The notes beneath the pieces are model-generated. The model was given only the letters and a program-made list of their open reading frames with translations, ran no database searches and was not told the DNA's origin. The translations under genes and the position numbers were made by a program. A stretch of 64,000 nt of DNA from Paratractidigestivibacter faecalis (lineage in GTDB: Bacteria; Actinomycetota; Coriobacteriia; Coriobacteriales; Atopobiaceae): assembly GCF_003416765.1 (NCBI RefSeq), contig NZ_QSNG01000001.1, positions 1,080,742 through 1,144,741 on the forward strand, given 5' to 3'. Positions 48,216 through 56,635 of the stretch are shown one piece after another (the first letter of the stretch is position 1; each line of letters starts with the position of its first letter).

Positions 48216-49544
48216 TCACGCCAAGGTGACGGAGTCCGCGCCGGTGATGCGCAGGTCGCGCGCATAGAAGGCCTTGAGGGCGGCGATGCCGAGGCTGACG
48301 TCGCGGGCGCCGGCGGTCTCGAAGCTGGAGTGCATTGCCAGCTGGGGCAGGCCCACGTCCACGCCGTGCAGGGACACCTGCGTGTTTGAGAGGTTGCCCA
48401 GGGTGCCGCCGCCGGCCATGTCGCTCCTGTTGGCAAAGGTCTGGAACGGCACACCGGCGTCCTGGAGCACGGCCACCAGCGCCGCGCGGCTGAAGGCGTC
48501 CGTGCAGTAGTGCTGGTTGGCGGCCTCCTTGATGACGAGGCCGCGGTTGAGCCAGCAGCGGTTTGCCTCGTCGTGCTTCTCGGCGTGGTTGGGGTGGCAG
48601 GCGTGGGCGTTGTCGCAACTCACAAGCAGGGAGCCGGCAACGGCGCGCAGGTAGTCCTCGGGCGTCTTGCCCAGGGCGGCGTTGGCGCGCGCGAGGACGT
48701 CGTGCAGGAAGGTGGACATGGCGCCCTGCTTGGTGTTGGAGCCCACCTCCTCGTTGTCAAAGCACGCGTAGACGCCGACGTCGTGGGGGTTCTCGGCAGA
48801 GAGGAACGCCTCCAGGGCCACGTAGGCGCAGCCCAGGTCGTCCAGCTTGGGCGCGCTCACAAACTCCGGGGCGCCGGCCGCCCCGCCCCAGGCCACGGGC
48901 TCCTGGCGGTTGCAGAGGAAGGCGTCGCGGGCCAGCACCTGCCCGGGCTCCACGCCCAGCTCGTCGGCGACCATCTGGTCGAAGGCGCCCTCGCCGAAGT
49001 CTCCCGCCGAGAAGAGCGCGCAGAGGTCAACGACCCGGTTGAGCTCGGGGTTGCGGCCACCCTCGCGGTTGAGGTGGATGGCCACGCTCGGGATGATGGC
49101 CACGTCGCGGTCCGTGGCAAACAGGCAGCTCTCCACGCGGTCGCCCTCGCGCACGAGGGCGCGCCCGGCCACGCCGAGCGGGCGGTCGAGCCAGGTGTGG
49201 TCAATCATGCCGCCGTAGGCCTCCACGTCAAGGCGCAGGTACTCGCCGGGGCCGGCCAGCTCGGGCACCGCCTTGACCTTGAAGCAGGGAGAGTCACCGT
49301 GGGCGGCGGCCAGCTGGAAGTGGTAGGAGTCAAGGTCTGCGCCCACCTTGAGCGCTATGACACTGGAGTTGTTGCGGCTGGTGTAGTAGCGGCCGCCCGG
49401 CTCCATGCGCCAGGCCTCGCCCTCGGGAAGGTAGGTGAAGCCGGCCTCGTCGAGCCTACGGCTGATGGCGGCGGCAGTGTGGAACATGGAAGGGCATGCG
49501 CGGACGAAGTCCAAAAGGCCCTGGGCTGCGCTCTGGTCTGTCAT
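48216..49544 (-). CDS. M18-family aminopeptidase
   Basis: 442 residues, dinuclear zinc aminopeptidase. Metal motifs: AAHGDSPCFKVK (His-Asp), CFDNEEVGSNTKQGA (catalytic Glu, Glu), SCDNAHACHPN (Asp) and QLAMHSSFETAG (His). Length and order match M18 (aspartyl/lysyl-type). Cytosolic peptide breakdown. ATG 49544 follows AAGGAGG; the extra 16 residues in the frame upstream are not used. Confidence 0.92.
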   Translation of the reverse strand: MTDQSAAQGLLDFVRACPSMFHTAAAISRRLDEAGFTYLPEGEAWRMEPGGRYYTSRNNSSVIALKVGADLDSYHFQLAAAHGDSPCFKVKAVPELAGPGEYLRLDVEAYGGMIDHTWLDRPLGVAGRALVREGDRVESCLFATDRDVAIIPSVAIHLNREGGRNPELNRVVDLCALFSAGDFGEGAFDQMVADELGVEPGQVLARDAFLCNRQEPVAWGGAAGAPEFVSAPKLDDLGCAYVALEAFLSAENPHDVGVYACFDNEEVGSNTKQGAMSTFLHDVLARANAALGKTPEDYLRAVAGSLLVSCDNAHACHPNHAEKHDEANRCWLNRGLVIKEAANQHYCTDAFSRAALVAVLQDAGVPFQTFANRSDMAGGGTLGNLSNTQVSLHGVDVGLPQLAMHSSFETAGARDVSLGIAALKAFYARDLRITGADSVTLA

Positions 49545-49594
49545 GTGGTGCCTCCTTGGCGGTTGGTTTGCACCCGCCAAGCCTAGCACCAAGC

Positions 49595-49618
49595 GGCGAG
49601 AAGGACGCGCTTCTCGCC
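49595..49618. terminator. Inverted pair of GGCGAGAAG words
   Basis: GGCGAGAAG (49595-49603) and CTTCTCGCC (49610-49618) form a 9-bp stem between the exonuclease stop (49650, minus) and the M18 start. Confidence 0.5.
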
Positions 49619-49649
49619 GAATCGGCCACGGCTGGCGCCGGAGCCGGGA

Positions 49650-50615
49650 CTACTCCAGCATGTTGCGCTCGGAGAACTCCGCCAGGACGGTGGCGAGCAT
49701 GAGGTCCACGTCGTCCAGGCCCAGGTGGCGCTCGGACTCCCCGGCGGCAAGCGTGCCGCGGCGGCGGGCCCAGTTCTCCAGCGAGGCGGGACGGGAGTCG
49801 CGCGGGAGGGTGCGGACCTCGGGGTCAATGCGGCGGCAGATGTCGCGCGTGTCTATGGGCAGCACGCGGCCGGCGCGGCGGGCCTCGGCGTAGCCGTCGA
49901 CGTGCAGCATGAACCAGGAGTCCTCGAAGGCGGCGTTGTGGGCCATGTAGGGGTAGGCGCACATGGCGGTAAGAATCGCCTTCTGGATGGCCTTGTTTTC
50001 GCGGAAGGGCTGCTTGCCCTCCACGTCGGACCACTGAATCTTGTGGATGTCAGCCAGCGGCACGCCCTTCTGCTCGTACATCTGCGGCAGGCCGAAGTAG
50101 GCCGCGTGCGCGTCGTGCGGCTTGGCGTCGGGCTCGATGGTCATGAACTCGAGGCCCACGTTGATGATGTAGCCGCGCGCCGGGTCACGGTCGGTGGTCT
50201 CGATGTCTATGCCCATGACCATGCCCGAGACAGGTGCGTCCACGTAGGCCACGTTGAGGTCGGCGGCGCCCTGGCCGGCAAGGGCCGCGACCTGCTCGAC
50301 GGGGCGGTGCTGCAGCGTGGCGCAGGCCCGCACGAGGTCCGCCTCGGAGAGCTTGCGCGCCAGGTTGGGGCTGCTGGCGTCGCGCAGGCGCCCTATGCCG
50401 TAGCGGTCGCAGACGTCGCGGTTGCGGTCCGCCAGGGACATGATGAGGTCGTAGCCAAAGGGCTCATGGTCGGGCTCGGCAGACGACCAGGCGTCGCGCA
50501 GGACGGCCAGGGCCTCCTCGTTCTTGGAGCGCTCCGCGGCGAGCGAGGCGTCGTCGGCGAGAAACCCCGGGAAGACGAAGGCGCTCGCGCACTCTATTGC
50601 CTGGCTCAGATCCAT
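49650..50615 (-). CDS. DEDD-type 3'-5' exonuclease family protein
   Basis: 321 residues. RNase T/DnaQ-fold: MGIDIETTDRD (first D and E), AHNAAFEDSWFML (D) and RHLGLDDVDLMLA (DEDDh-like His-x4-Asp), in a C-terminal domain of about residues 130-320. The N-terminal 120 residues are helical and of unknown role. It may trim DNA or RNA 3' ends. The REP A arm at 50672 precedes the neighbour gene; monocistronic or followed by M18. Confidence 0.82.
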   Translation of the reverse strand: MDLSQAIECASAFVFPGFLADDASLAAERSKNEEALAVLRDAWSSAEPDHEPFGYDLIMSLADRNRDVCDRYGIGRLRDASSPNLARKLSEADLVRACATLQHRPVEQVAALAGQGAADLNVAYVDAPVSGMVMGIDIETTDRDPARGYIINVGLEFMTIEPDAKPHDAHAAYFGLPQMYEQKGVPLADIHKIQWSDVEGKQPFRENKAIQKAILTAMCAYPYMAHNAAFEDSWFMLHVDGYAEARRAGRVLPIDTRDICRRIDPEVRTLPRDSRPASLENWARRRGTLAAGESERHLGLDDVDLMLATVLAEFSERNMLE

Positions 50616-50671
50616 GTGGCAGCTCTCTGTAGAAGTTGGCGGTGGCCCTCAACCCTACCAGAACGTTCCCT

Positions 50672-50720
50672 CAAATTGGGGACGTGTTCGTTTTTGCGCA
50701 AATTGGGGACAGGTTGGCGC
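50672..50720 (+). repeat. REP-like repeat, A type, single arm
   Basis: CAAATTGGGGACGTGTTCG then TTTTTGCGCAAATTGGGGACAG between exonuclease start and nitroreductase stop. Confidence 0.75.
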
Positions 50721-50761
50721 GGGCCGGCGGGCGCAGACGGGCGGACGCGGGCCGGCGGGGC

Positions 50762-51310
50762 CTACGCGGAGAAGACGCGACCCTCGCGACGGGCCGGCGG
50801 CTCGGGCTTCTGACCCTCCCAGAAGCCGACGGCGCAGTGGCCGATGCCCTCGTAGTCGCCCTCGACGCCCAGCTGGGCCAGGATGGCGCGGCCCTCCTCG
50901 GAGCCAAAGACCTCGCGGGCGCGGTGGATCCAGATGCTGCCCAGGCCCAGGGAATCGGCGGCCAGCAGCATGTTGCCCATAGCGAGCGAGCCGTCGTAGA
51001 CGTGGGTGGGCACGTCGCGCGCGGCCAGGACCACCAGCACGGCGGGCGCGCCATAGAAGGGGTCGGTGCCCTCGGGGGCGCCCATGACCTGGGCGTTCAG
51101 GGCAGAGAGGCGGTCGCGCAGCGCACGGTCGGTGACCTTGAGGATGATGGCGCTCTGACGCCCCATGCCGCTCGCGGCGTAGAGGCCCGCCTTCACGACT
51201 GCGTCCAGCTGCTCCTCGGAGGGCATGTCGGCCTTGAACGAGCGGCAGCTCCTGCGCTCGACCATGGCATCGATGACCTCGTTGACGGCCCTTCCGACCT
51301 TGCTGTCCAT
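50762..51310 (-). CDS. Nitroreductase-family FMN oxidoreductase
   Basis: 182 residues. N-terminal ERRSCRSFKADMPSEEQL (FMN-binding RRSxRxF), mid-region GAPAVLVVLA, GSLAMGNMLLAADSLGLGSIWIHR (second FMN site). Short type that reduces quinones or nitro compounds with NAD(P)H. Own unit; long hairpins lie upstream of it. Confidence 0.88.
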   Translation of the reverse strand: MDSKVGRAVNEVIDAMVERRSCRSFKADMPSEEQLDAVVKAGLYAASGMGRQSAIILKVTDRALRDRLSALNAQVMGAPEGTDPFYGAPAVLVVLAARDVPTHVYDGSLAMGNMLLAADSLGLGSIWIHRAREVFGSEEGRAILAQLGVEGDYEGIGHCAVGFWEGQKPEPPARREGRVFSA

Positions 51311-51398
51311 AAAACGCCCCCTCCAACGGCAAACCTTCCGCCCGCCATTCTACGCCCTGCCCAAAGCTCCACGGCAAGAGGCTCTTCTTACCCAGGTA

Positions 51399-51498
51399 AA
51401 AACCTTACAGGTAGCGTTTCTTCCACAAACGGAGAACCGCGTTCCCCCACTTGTCGAGAAACCCGTCCCGCCAAAAGAAACCCTACCTGTAAGGTTTT
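51399..51498. repeat. Long inverted repeat 1 (24-bp arms)
   Basis: AAAACCTTACAGGTAG plus GTTTCTT (51399-51422) inversely matches 51475-51498 with one mismatch around a 52-bp loop. T runs on both sides could make it a bidirectional terminator. Confidence 0.75.
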
Positions 51499-51541
51499 CT
51501 CCCCAGTCGAAAGGCCCTACGCCGAGAAGCACGTGCCGGCA

Positions 51542-51639
51542 GCCGGGCGCCCCCAACTCTCTCCTGGGCGACTTCCGCAGCCGCGCACGTCCTCTGCGCG
51601 GCGAGGACTGAGCCCAGGTGAGAGTTGGGGGCGCCCGGC
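51542..51639. repeat. Long inverted repeat 2 (28-bp arms)
   Basis: 51542-51569 (GCCGGGCGCCCCCAACTCTC, then TCCTGGGC) inversely matches 51612-51639 at 27 of 28 positions, loop 42 bp. No U run on either side. Together with repeat 1 it fills the 352-bp gap between nitroreductase and MATE genes; no ORF is supported there. Confidence 0.75.
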
Positions 51640-51662
51640 GGAGGACCCCACGCCCTTCTCGC

Positions 51663-53042
51663 CTAGGCCGCCAGGTTGGCCTCCTTGTGCTCCCTCGCGT
51701 GGTCCATCCAGTGCCCGAGGCGGTAGTACAGGATGAACGCCACGCCCGTGGTTGCCCACGTGATGGGGTAGCTCAGCAGCGCCATGTGCAGCGTGTGGTT
51801 GAGCGGCACTACGGCCAGCTGCCAGACCACGCGCAGCAGGCACGACCCCGTGAGCACGATGATCATGGGCCGCAGGCTCTCGCCGGCGCCGCGGATGGTG
51901 CCGGCGATGTTGTCGTAGAGCGAGTAGACAACGTAGAAGGGCCCGATGTACCACATGACCTGGGCAGTCAGCGCCGCAATCTCAGGGTCGTTCACAAAGA
52001 AGCCGGCGATGCCGAGCACGTTGGCCATGAGCACCACGGAGAGCGTGCCCACCACCAGCGCGGTCAGGCAGAGGGCGCACCTGAGGCCCCGGCGCATGCG
52101 CTCGTAGTTGCGCGCGCCGAAGTTCTGGGCCGAGAACGTGGTCACGGCCACGCCCAGGGCCTCGGAGGCCATCCAGATGATGGCGTCGATGCGCCCGCAC
52201 AGGCCAAAGGCAGTCACCACCGTGGAGCCGAAGGAGTTGATGGTGGCCTGCGTGATGATGTTGGAGACCGAGTAGCAGGACGACTGCAGGCCCAGCGGAA
52301 GGCCGCAGCGCAGCATGACGCGGCAGATGCCAGGGTCTATGCGAAGCCTGCGCAGGTCAAGGCGCCAGGGACCGTCCACGTGTGTGAGGCGCGCCAGCGT
52401 GAGGGCGCAGCCCCAGACGAGCGAGAGCGCCGTGGCCAGGCCGGCGCCCGCCGCCTCCATGTGCATCCCGGCAACGAGCACCAGGTCAAGCACGATGTTC
52501 ACCACGCAGGTGGAGGCGACGATGATGGAGGGCGATCGGGTGTCCCCCACGGAGCGCTGCACGGCGGAGCCCGTGTTGTAGACGATGGAGAAGACCATGG
52601 CGCCAAAGTAGATCCGCACGAAGGCGAGCGACTCGGCCATGAGGTCGGCGGGCGTGCCCATGAGCGAGAGGATGGGCTCGGCAAGAAGGCTCCCCAGGAC
52701 CGAGACGGCAAGGCCTCCCACCAGCGCGATGGTCATGGCGGTGTGGACGGAGGCCGAGAGGCGCTCCTCGTCGCGCGCTCCAAAGTACTGGCTGCACACC
52801 ACGGCAAAGCCCGTTCCCATGCCCACGGAGAAGCCCACGGCGAGGTCCACCAGCGGCGCGGTGGCCTGGATGCCGCCCAGGGCCGCCTTTCCAGCGTACT
52901 GCCCCACCACGAAGGTGTTGACCAGCGAGTACGCCTCCTGGAAGAACGACGAGAAGAACACCGGCACGCACAGCAGCAGGAGCTGCCGCCAGATGACCCC
53001 CTCCGTCACGTCCAGCGACCCCGCCCTACCTCGTCCCGCCAT
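51663..53042 (-). CDS. MATE-family efflux transporter
   Basis: 459 residues, about 12 membrane helices in two homologous halves (residues 15-225 and 240-445): LLLLCVPVFFSSFFQEAYSLVNTFVVG and LRCGLPLGLQSSCYSVSNIITQATIN are the matching N-terminal helices. It exports drugs or metabolites using Na+ or H+. ATG 53042 follows GGAGGGG by 6 nt; the longer frame to 54110 runs antisense to the LacI gene and is rejected. Confidence 0.9.
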   Translation of the reverse strand: MAGRGRAGSLDVTEGVIWRQLLLLCVPVFFSSFFQEAYSLVNTFVVGQYAGKAALGGIQATAPLVDLAVGFSVGMGTGFAVVCSQYFGARDEERLSASVHTAMTIALVGGLAVSVLGSLLAEPILSLMGTPADLMAESLAFVRIYFGAMVFSIVYNTGSAVQRSVGDTRSPSIIVASTCVVNIVLDLVLVAGMHMEAAGAGLATALSLVWGCALTLARLTHVDGPWRLDLRRLRIDPGICRVMLRCGLPLGLQSSCYSVSNIITQATINSFGSTVVTAFGLCGRIDAIIWMASEALGVAVTTFSAQNFGARNYERMRRGLRCALCLTALVVGTLSVVLMANVLGIAGFFVNDPEIAALTAQVMWYIGPFYVVYSLYDNIAGTIRGAGESLRPMIIVLTGSCLLRVVWQLAVVPLNHTLHMALLSYPITWATTGVAFILYYRLGHWMDHAREHKEANLAA

Positions 53043-53168
53043 GCTCTTCCCCTCCGCAACGCCTATTGCCAAAGTCGCACCAGCATACCCACAATAACGC
53101 CCAGCGAGAAGCCCTTCTCGCCGGGCGCACTCTCTATTGCATGCGGATGGCGCGGGCGCGCTGCCGCG

Positions 53169-53200
53169 AAGGATCGAGGGCCGCCAATCCCTCGATCCTT
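53169..53200. promoter_or_regulatory. 12-bp palindrome upstream of LacI gene
   Basis: AAGGATCGAGGG (53169-53180) and CCCTCGATCCTT (53189-53200), perfect, spacer 8, in the divergent MATE/LacI gap, 53 nt before the LacI ATG. Could be an operator or a leader hairpin. Confidence 0.4.
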
Positions 53201-53252
53201 CTGGAGCCGGCCGTGCGCTAGACTGAAGGGTGGCATCGTCGAGAGGAACAGC

Positions 53253-54236
53253 ATGGACATCAACCAGATCGCGCAGCTCGCAGGCGTTTCTCGCGCCACC
53301 GTCTCTCGCTACCTCAACGACGGCTACGTCTCTCAGGAGAAGCGCGCCGCCATCGCGCGCGTCATCAAGGAGACCGGCTACGTGCCCTCCCAGTACGCCA
53401 AGAGCCTGCGTACCGGCAAGTCCAACGTCGTGGGCGTGATCATCCCCAAGATCAACTCCGCCTCGGTGAGCCGCATGGTCGCCGGCATGACCACGATCCT
53501 GAACGAGGCCGGCTATCAGCTCCTGCTTGCCAACACCGACAACGACGAGTCCCGCGAGGTCAGCTTCCTTCGCCTCTTTGGCGAGAAGAACCAGGTGGAC
53601 GGCATCATCCTCATCGCCACGGTCTTCACGCCCGCCCACGAGGAGGTGCTCTCCGGCCTGACGCTGCCGCTCGTGGTGCTCAACCAGAGCCACCCCGGCA
53701 AGTCCTGCGTCTACCAGAACAACGAGGGGGCCCTGCACGACATCACGGAGCTGGCGCTCAAGAAGGGCACCCACCCCGCCTACATCGGCGTGCACGAGGA
53801 GGACACCTCCGCCGGGCGCATGAGCCACCGCGGCTTCCTGGATGCCTGCCGCGAGGCGGGAGTCGAGGTGCCCGAGCGCGCCCAGGTGGTCACCACCTCC
53901 ACCGTGGACACCGGCTACGTGGCCGCCGAGCAGATCCTGCGCGACTACCCCGAGGTGGACACCATCGTGTGCGCGACGGACTCCATCGCCTACGGCACCC
54001 TCACGTGCCTGCAGGAGTACGGCCACCGCGTGCCCGAGGACATCCAGGTCACGGGCATCGGCGACGGCGACCTCTCGCAGATTGTCAGTCCGACGCTCAC
54101 CACCGTGCACCCCTACTACAAGACGAGCGGCATCGAGGCGGCAAAGATGCTCGTCGGCCTCATGAACGACTCAGACACCGCCCAGAGGGACATCCGCATG
54201 GGCTACGAGCTCGTCGTGCGCAACTCCACGCGCTAG
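53253..54236 (+). CDS. LacI/CcpA-family transcriptional regulator
   Basis: 327 residues. N-terminal LacI helix-turn-helix DINQIAQLAGVSRATVSRYLNDGYVSQEKR (residues 2-31 in part), hinge then periplasmic-binding-protein-like domain from VVGVIIPKINSASVSRMVAG. It ends with the LTTVHPYYKTSGIEAAKMLVGLM block. It follows the PurR/CcpA layout. The HPr-like gene 97 bp downstream may encode its partner. ATG 53253 with GAGAGGA; the frame upstream is antisense to the MATE gene. Confidence 0.88.
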   Translation: MDINQIAQLAGVSRATVSRYLNDGYVSQEKRAAIARVIKETGYVPSQYAKSLRTGKSNVVGVIIPKINSASVSRMVAGMTTILNEAGYQLLLANTDNDESREVSFLRLFGEKNQVDGIILIATVFTPAHEEVLSGLTLPLVVLNQSHPGKSCVYQNNEGALHDITELALKKGTHPAYIGVHEEDTSAGRMSHRGFLDACREAGVEVPERAQVVTTSTVDTGYVAAEQILRDYPEVDTIVCATDSIAYGTLTCLQEYGHRVPEDIQVTGIGDGDLSQIVSPTLTTVHPYYKTSGIEAAKMLVGLMNDSDTAQRDIRMGYELVVRNSTR

Positions 54237-54333
54237 GCCTGCCGCCCCGACCTTCCACCGAACTTGCATTGCCCGCCCCGCGCGCACGCGCTACCGTCAT
54301 GCGACAAGCACGCAAGGACTTCCGGGAGGTCGC

Positions 54334-54588
54334 ATGATCAAGATCGAGCGCCAGGTCACAGACCCCCTGGGCTTCCACATCCAGCTTGCCGTGCTCCTTG
54401 CCGGCGAGGCTCAGCGCTGGCGCAGCCGCGTGACCTTCCGCCACGGCCAGAGCGCGGTCGACGCCGCCGACCTCATGGCCCTTCTCAGCCTGGGCGTGCC
54501 CAGCGGCTCCAGCATAGAGATCTGCGTCGAGGGGCCCGACGAGGCCACCGCCGCAGAGGCCATCCGCGACCTGGCGAGGACGTTCTAG
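54334..54588 (+). CDS. HPr-like protein with altered phosphorylation sites
   Basis: 84 residues, gapless match to HPr. His15 is kept (DPLGFHIQLA), but Arg17 and Pro18 of the GLHARPA motif are Gln and Leu. The Ser46 position (NLKSIMGVMSLG in Bacillus) is Asp (DAADLMALLSLG). Loss of Arg17 should weaken PEP-dependent phosphotransfer; Asp46 mimics phosphoserine. It may act as a Crh-like corepressor for the LacI protein encoded just upstream. GGGAGG precedes the ATG. Confidence 0.8.
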   Translation: MIKIERQVTDPLGFHIQLAVLLAGEAQRWRSRVTFRHGQSAVDAADLMALLSLGVPSGSSIEICVEGPDEATAAEAIRDLARTF

Positions 54589-54702
54589 GCCCTTCTCGCC
54601 AGCTAAAACCCACCGCTTGGCGAAGGGCCGACAGCAACGCGCGTCGTCATGGCCAGAATGGCCGTTATGCGTTTCAGTCGCACCCCACGAGAGGAGCACC
54701 AC

Positions 54703-55464
54703 ATGAAGCAGCTCAACGAGAAGGTCGCCATCGTCACCGGCGCCGGCCAGGGCATCGGCAAGGGCATCGCGATGTGCCTCGCCAAGCGTGGCGTCAAGGT
54801 CGTCTGCACCGGCCGCCGCGAGGCCCCCATCCAGCAGACCGTGGCCGAAATCGAGGAGCTCGGCGGCCAGGGCCTTGCCATGACCTGCGACTCGGCCGAC
54901 CGCACCCGCGTCGAGGAGGTCGTCAAGGCCGCCGTTGACACCTTCGGCTCCATCGACGTCATCGTCAACAACGGCCAGGCCATCGTGCCCTCCGCCCCGG
55001 TCGAGGACACCACCTACGAGAACATGCTCGCCGCCTGGCAGTCCGGCACCATCGGCTCGCTCAACTACATGCAGGCCGCCTTTCCCTACATGAAGGAGCA
55101 GCACGAGGGCCGCATCATCAACTTCGCCTCCGCCACCGGCATGTTCGGCATCGCCGGCCAGCTCGCCTACGGCTCCAACAAGGAGGCCCTGCGCGGCCTG
55201 ACCAAGATCGCCGCCAAGGAGTGGGGCCAGTACGGCATCTGCGTCAACGTGGTCCTGCCGGGCGCCGAGTCCCCCGCCGCCAAGGCCTGGGCCGAGAAGT
55301 TCCCCGAGGAGTACCAGAAGCAGGTCATGCTCAACCCCATGCACCGCTTCGGCGACCCCGAGGACGACATCGCGCCCGTGGTGGCGTTCCTCGCCGGCCC
55401 GGACTCCTGCTACTACTCCGGCCAGTCCGTGATCGTGGACGGTGCCAACTCCATCATGCCGTAG
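54703..55464 (+). CDS. Short-chain dehydrogenase/reductase
   Basis: 253 residues. Cofactor motif IVTGAGQGIGKGIA, NNGQA in place of NNAG, catalytic Ser in NFASATGMFG, and AYGSNKEAL (YxxxK). TGRREAPIQQ after beta 2 suggests NADP(H) preference. C-terminal VIVDGANSIMP. Classical SDR of unknown substrate. GAGAGGAG precedes ATG 54703. Separate terminator after it. Confidence 0.9.
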   Translation: MKQLNEKVAIVTGAGQGIGKGIAMCLAKRGVKVVCTGRREAPIQQTVAEIEELGGQGLAMTCDSADRTRVEEVVKAAVDTFGSIDVIVNNGQAIVPSAPVEDTTYENMLAAWQSGTIGSLNYMQAAFPYMKEQHEGRIINFASATGMFGIAGQLAYGSNKEALRGLTKIAAKEWGQYGICVNVVLPGAESPAAKAWAEKFPEEYQKQVMLNPMHRFGDPEDDIAPVVAFLAGPDSCYYSGQSVIVDGANSIMP

Positions 55465-55493
55465 CGCGGGACAACCACAAGCCGCACTGACGG

Positions 55494-55559
55494 CGCCCCG
55501 TCCCTCCGCCCAGGCGATTCTCGCCGCGTGGGCCCGGGGGGGACGGGGCGTCCCTTTTG
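55494..55559 (+). terminator. Terminator after the SDR gene
   Basis: CGCCCCGTCCC (55494-55504) pairs with GGGACGGGGCG (55540-55550), followed by TCCCTTTTG; one TTCTCGCC word is in the loop. Confidence 0.75.
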
Positions 55560-55583
55560 CCGGCCGGCCGCCGGGGCCGCGCT

Positions 55584-56363
55584 CTACTCGCTCGGGCGCG
55601 CCGGCGCGACGAGGCTCGTGGCGAGCGCCACAGCCTTCTCCACGTCGTCGGTGACGGTCACGAGGCCGGGGTCGGGCGCGGAGATGTTCCCGCTGGAAAG
55701 CACAGTGCCGCCCAGCCAGTCCATGAGGCCGTCCCAGTACTGGTGGCCAAAGAGGACGATGGGCATGCTCGGCGCCTTATGGGTCTGTACCAGGGTCAGA
55801 AGCTCAAAGGTCTCGTCCATCGTGCCAAAGCCGCCCGGGAAGATGATGGCGCCGCTCGCGTACTTGACGAACATCGTCTTGCGCACGAAGAAGTAGCGGA
55901 AGCTCATGCCCAGGTTGACCCACTGGTTGATGCCCTGCTCGTGGGGAAGCTCTATGCCCAGCCCGACGGAGACGCCGCCCGCCTCGGCCGCGCCGCGGTT
56001 TGCCGCCTCCATGATGCCGGGGCCACCGCCCGTGATGGTAGCGAAGCCCGCCTGGGCGATGAGCTCGCCCGCACGGCGCGCGGCCTCGTAGCAGGGGTCC
56101 TCCCGCGCGGTGCGGGCGCTGCCAAAGACCGTGACGGCGGGACCAAGCTCCGCCAGGGCGCCGAAGCCGTCCACGAACTCCGCCTGGATGCGCAGGACGC
56201 GCCAGGGGTCCATGTGGAGCCAGTCGGTGTCCGGGTCTGCCGAGAGCAGGTTCGCCGAGGTCGTCGAGGTGGGAATCATGGGCCCGCGCAAGATCACGGG
56301 GCCGCGGTGGTACGTCTCGCCGGCGCCTGCCGCCGGGTTCTTGGTGAGGTTCTTCTCGTCCAT
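55584..56363 (-). CDS. LOG-family protein (TIGR00730 type)
   Basis: 259 residues. Rossmann-like domain with ITGGGPGIMEAANRGA and the PGGFGTMDE motif, the signature of LOG cytokinin-activating phosphoribohydrolases and bacterial relatives, which split nucleoside monophosphates. The N-terminal 70 residues are extra. Role in this bacterium is unknown. Confidence 0.88.
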   Translation of the reverse strand: MDEKNLTKNPAAGAGETYHRGPVILRGPMIPTSTTSANLLSADPDTDWLHMDPWRVLRIQAEFVDGFGALAELGPAVTVFGSARTAREDPCYEAARRAGELIAQAGFATITGGGPGIMEAANRGAAEAGGVSVGLGIELPHEQGINQWVNLGMSFRYFFVRKTMFVKYASGAIIFPGGFGTMDETFELLTLVQTHKAPSMPIVLFGHQYWDGLMDWLGGTVLSSGNISAPDPGLVTVTDDVEKAVALATSLVAPARPSE

Positions 56364-56533
56364 TCTCGCTCCTTCTTGGTTGCGTACTCTGAACGTACCC
56401 CAGAAGGCGCCCCGCCCGCGTCACGCCATGGTAAGCGATCGGACAGGGCCGCCGGCGCGTCGAGAGGCGCGACCGAAAAAACGGTAGCAAACTTTGGAAG
56501 CCAACCGCAAAACCGCAGGTCGCGGGTTTCTCG

Positions 56534-56584
56534 CCAAAAAAGGGCCGGGCGTCGCCACCAGATAATCGGTAGGCGACGCCCGGC
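56534..56584 (-). terminator. Terminator after the aconitase-like gene
   Basis: GCCGGGCGTCGCC (56544-56556) pairs with GGCGACGCCCGGC (56572-56584), then CCTTTTTT on the minus strand. Confidence 0.85.
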
Positions 56585-56635
56585 ACCATGGCGCCAGGGC
56601 CTCAAGGCATCAGAGCCTCAGGCGAGACCCGTCCC

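Noticed and set aside
51618-53252. Extension of the LacI frame upstream and of the MATE frame to 54110
   Set aside because: Each runs antisense to the other real gene; true starts have strong Shine-Dalgarno sites at 53253 and 53042.
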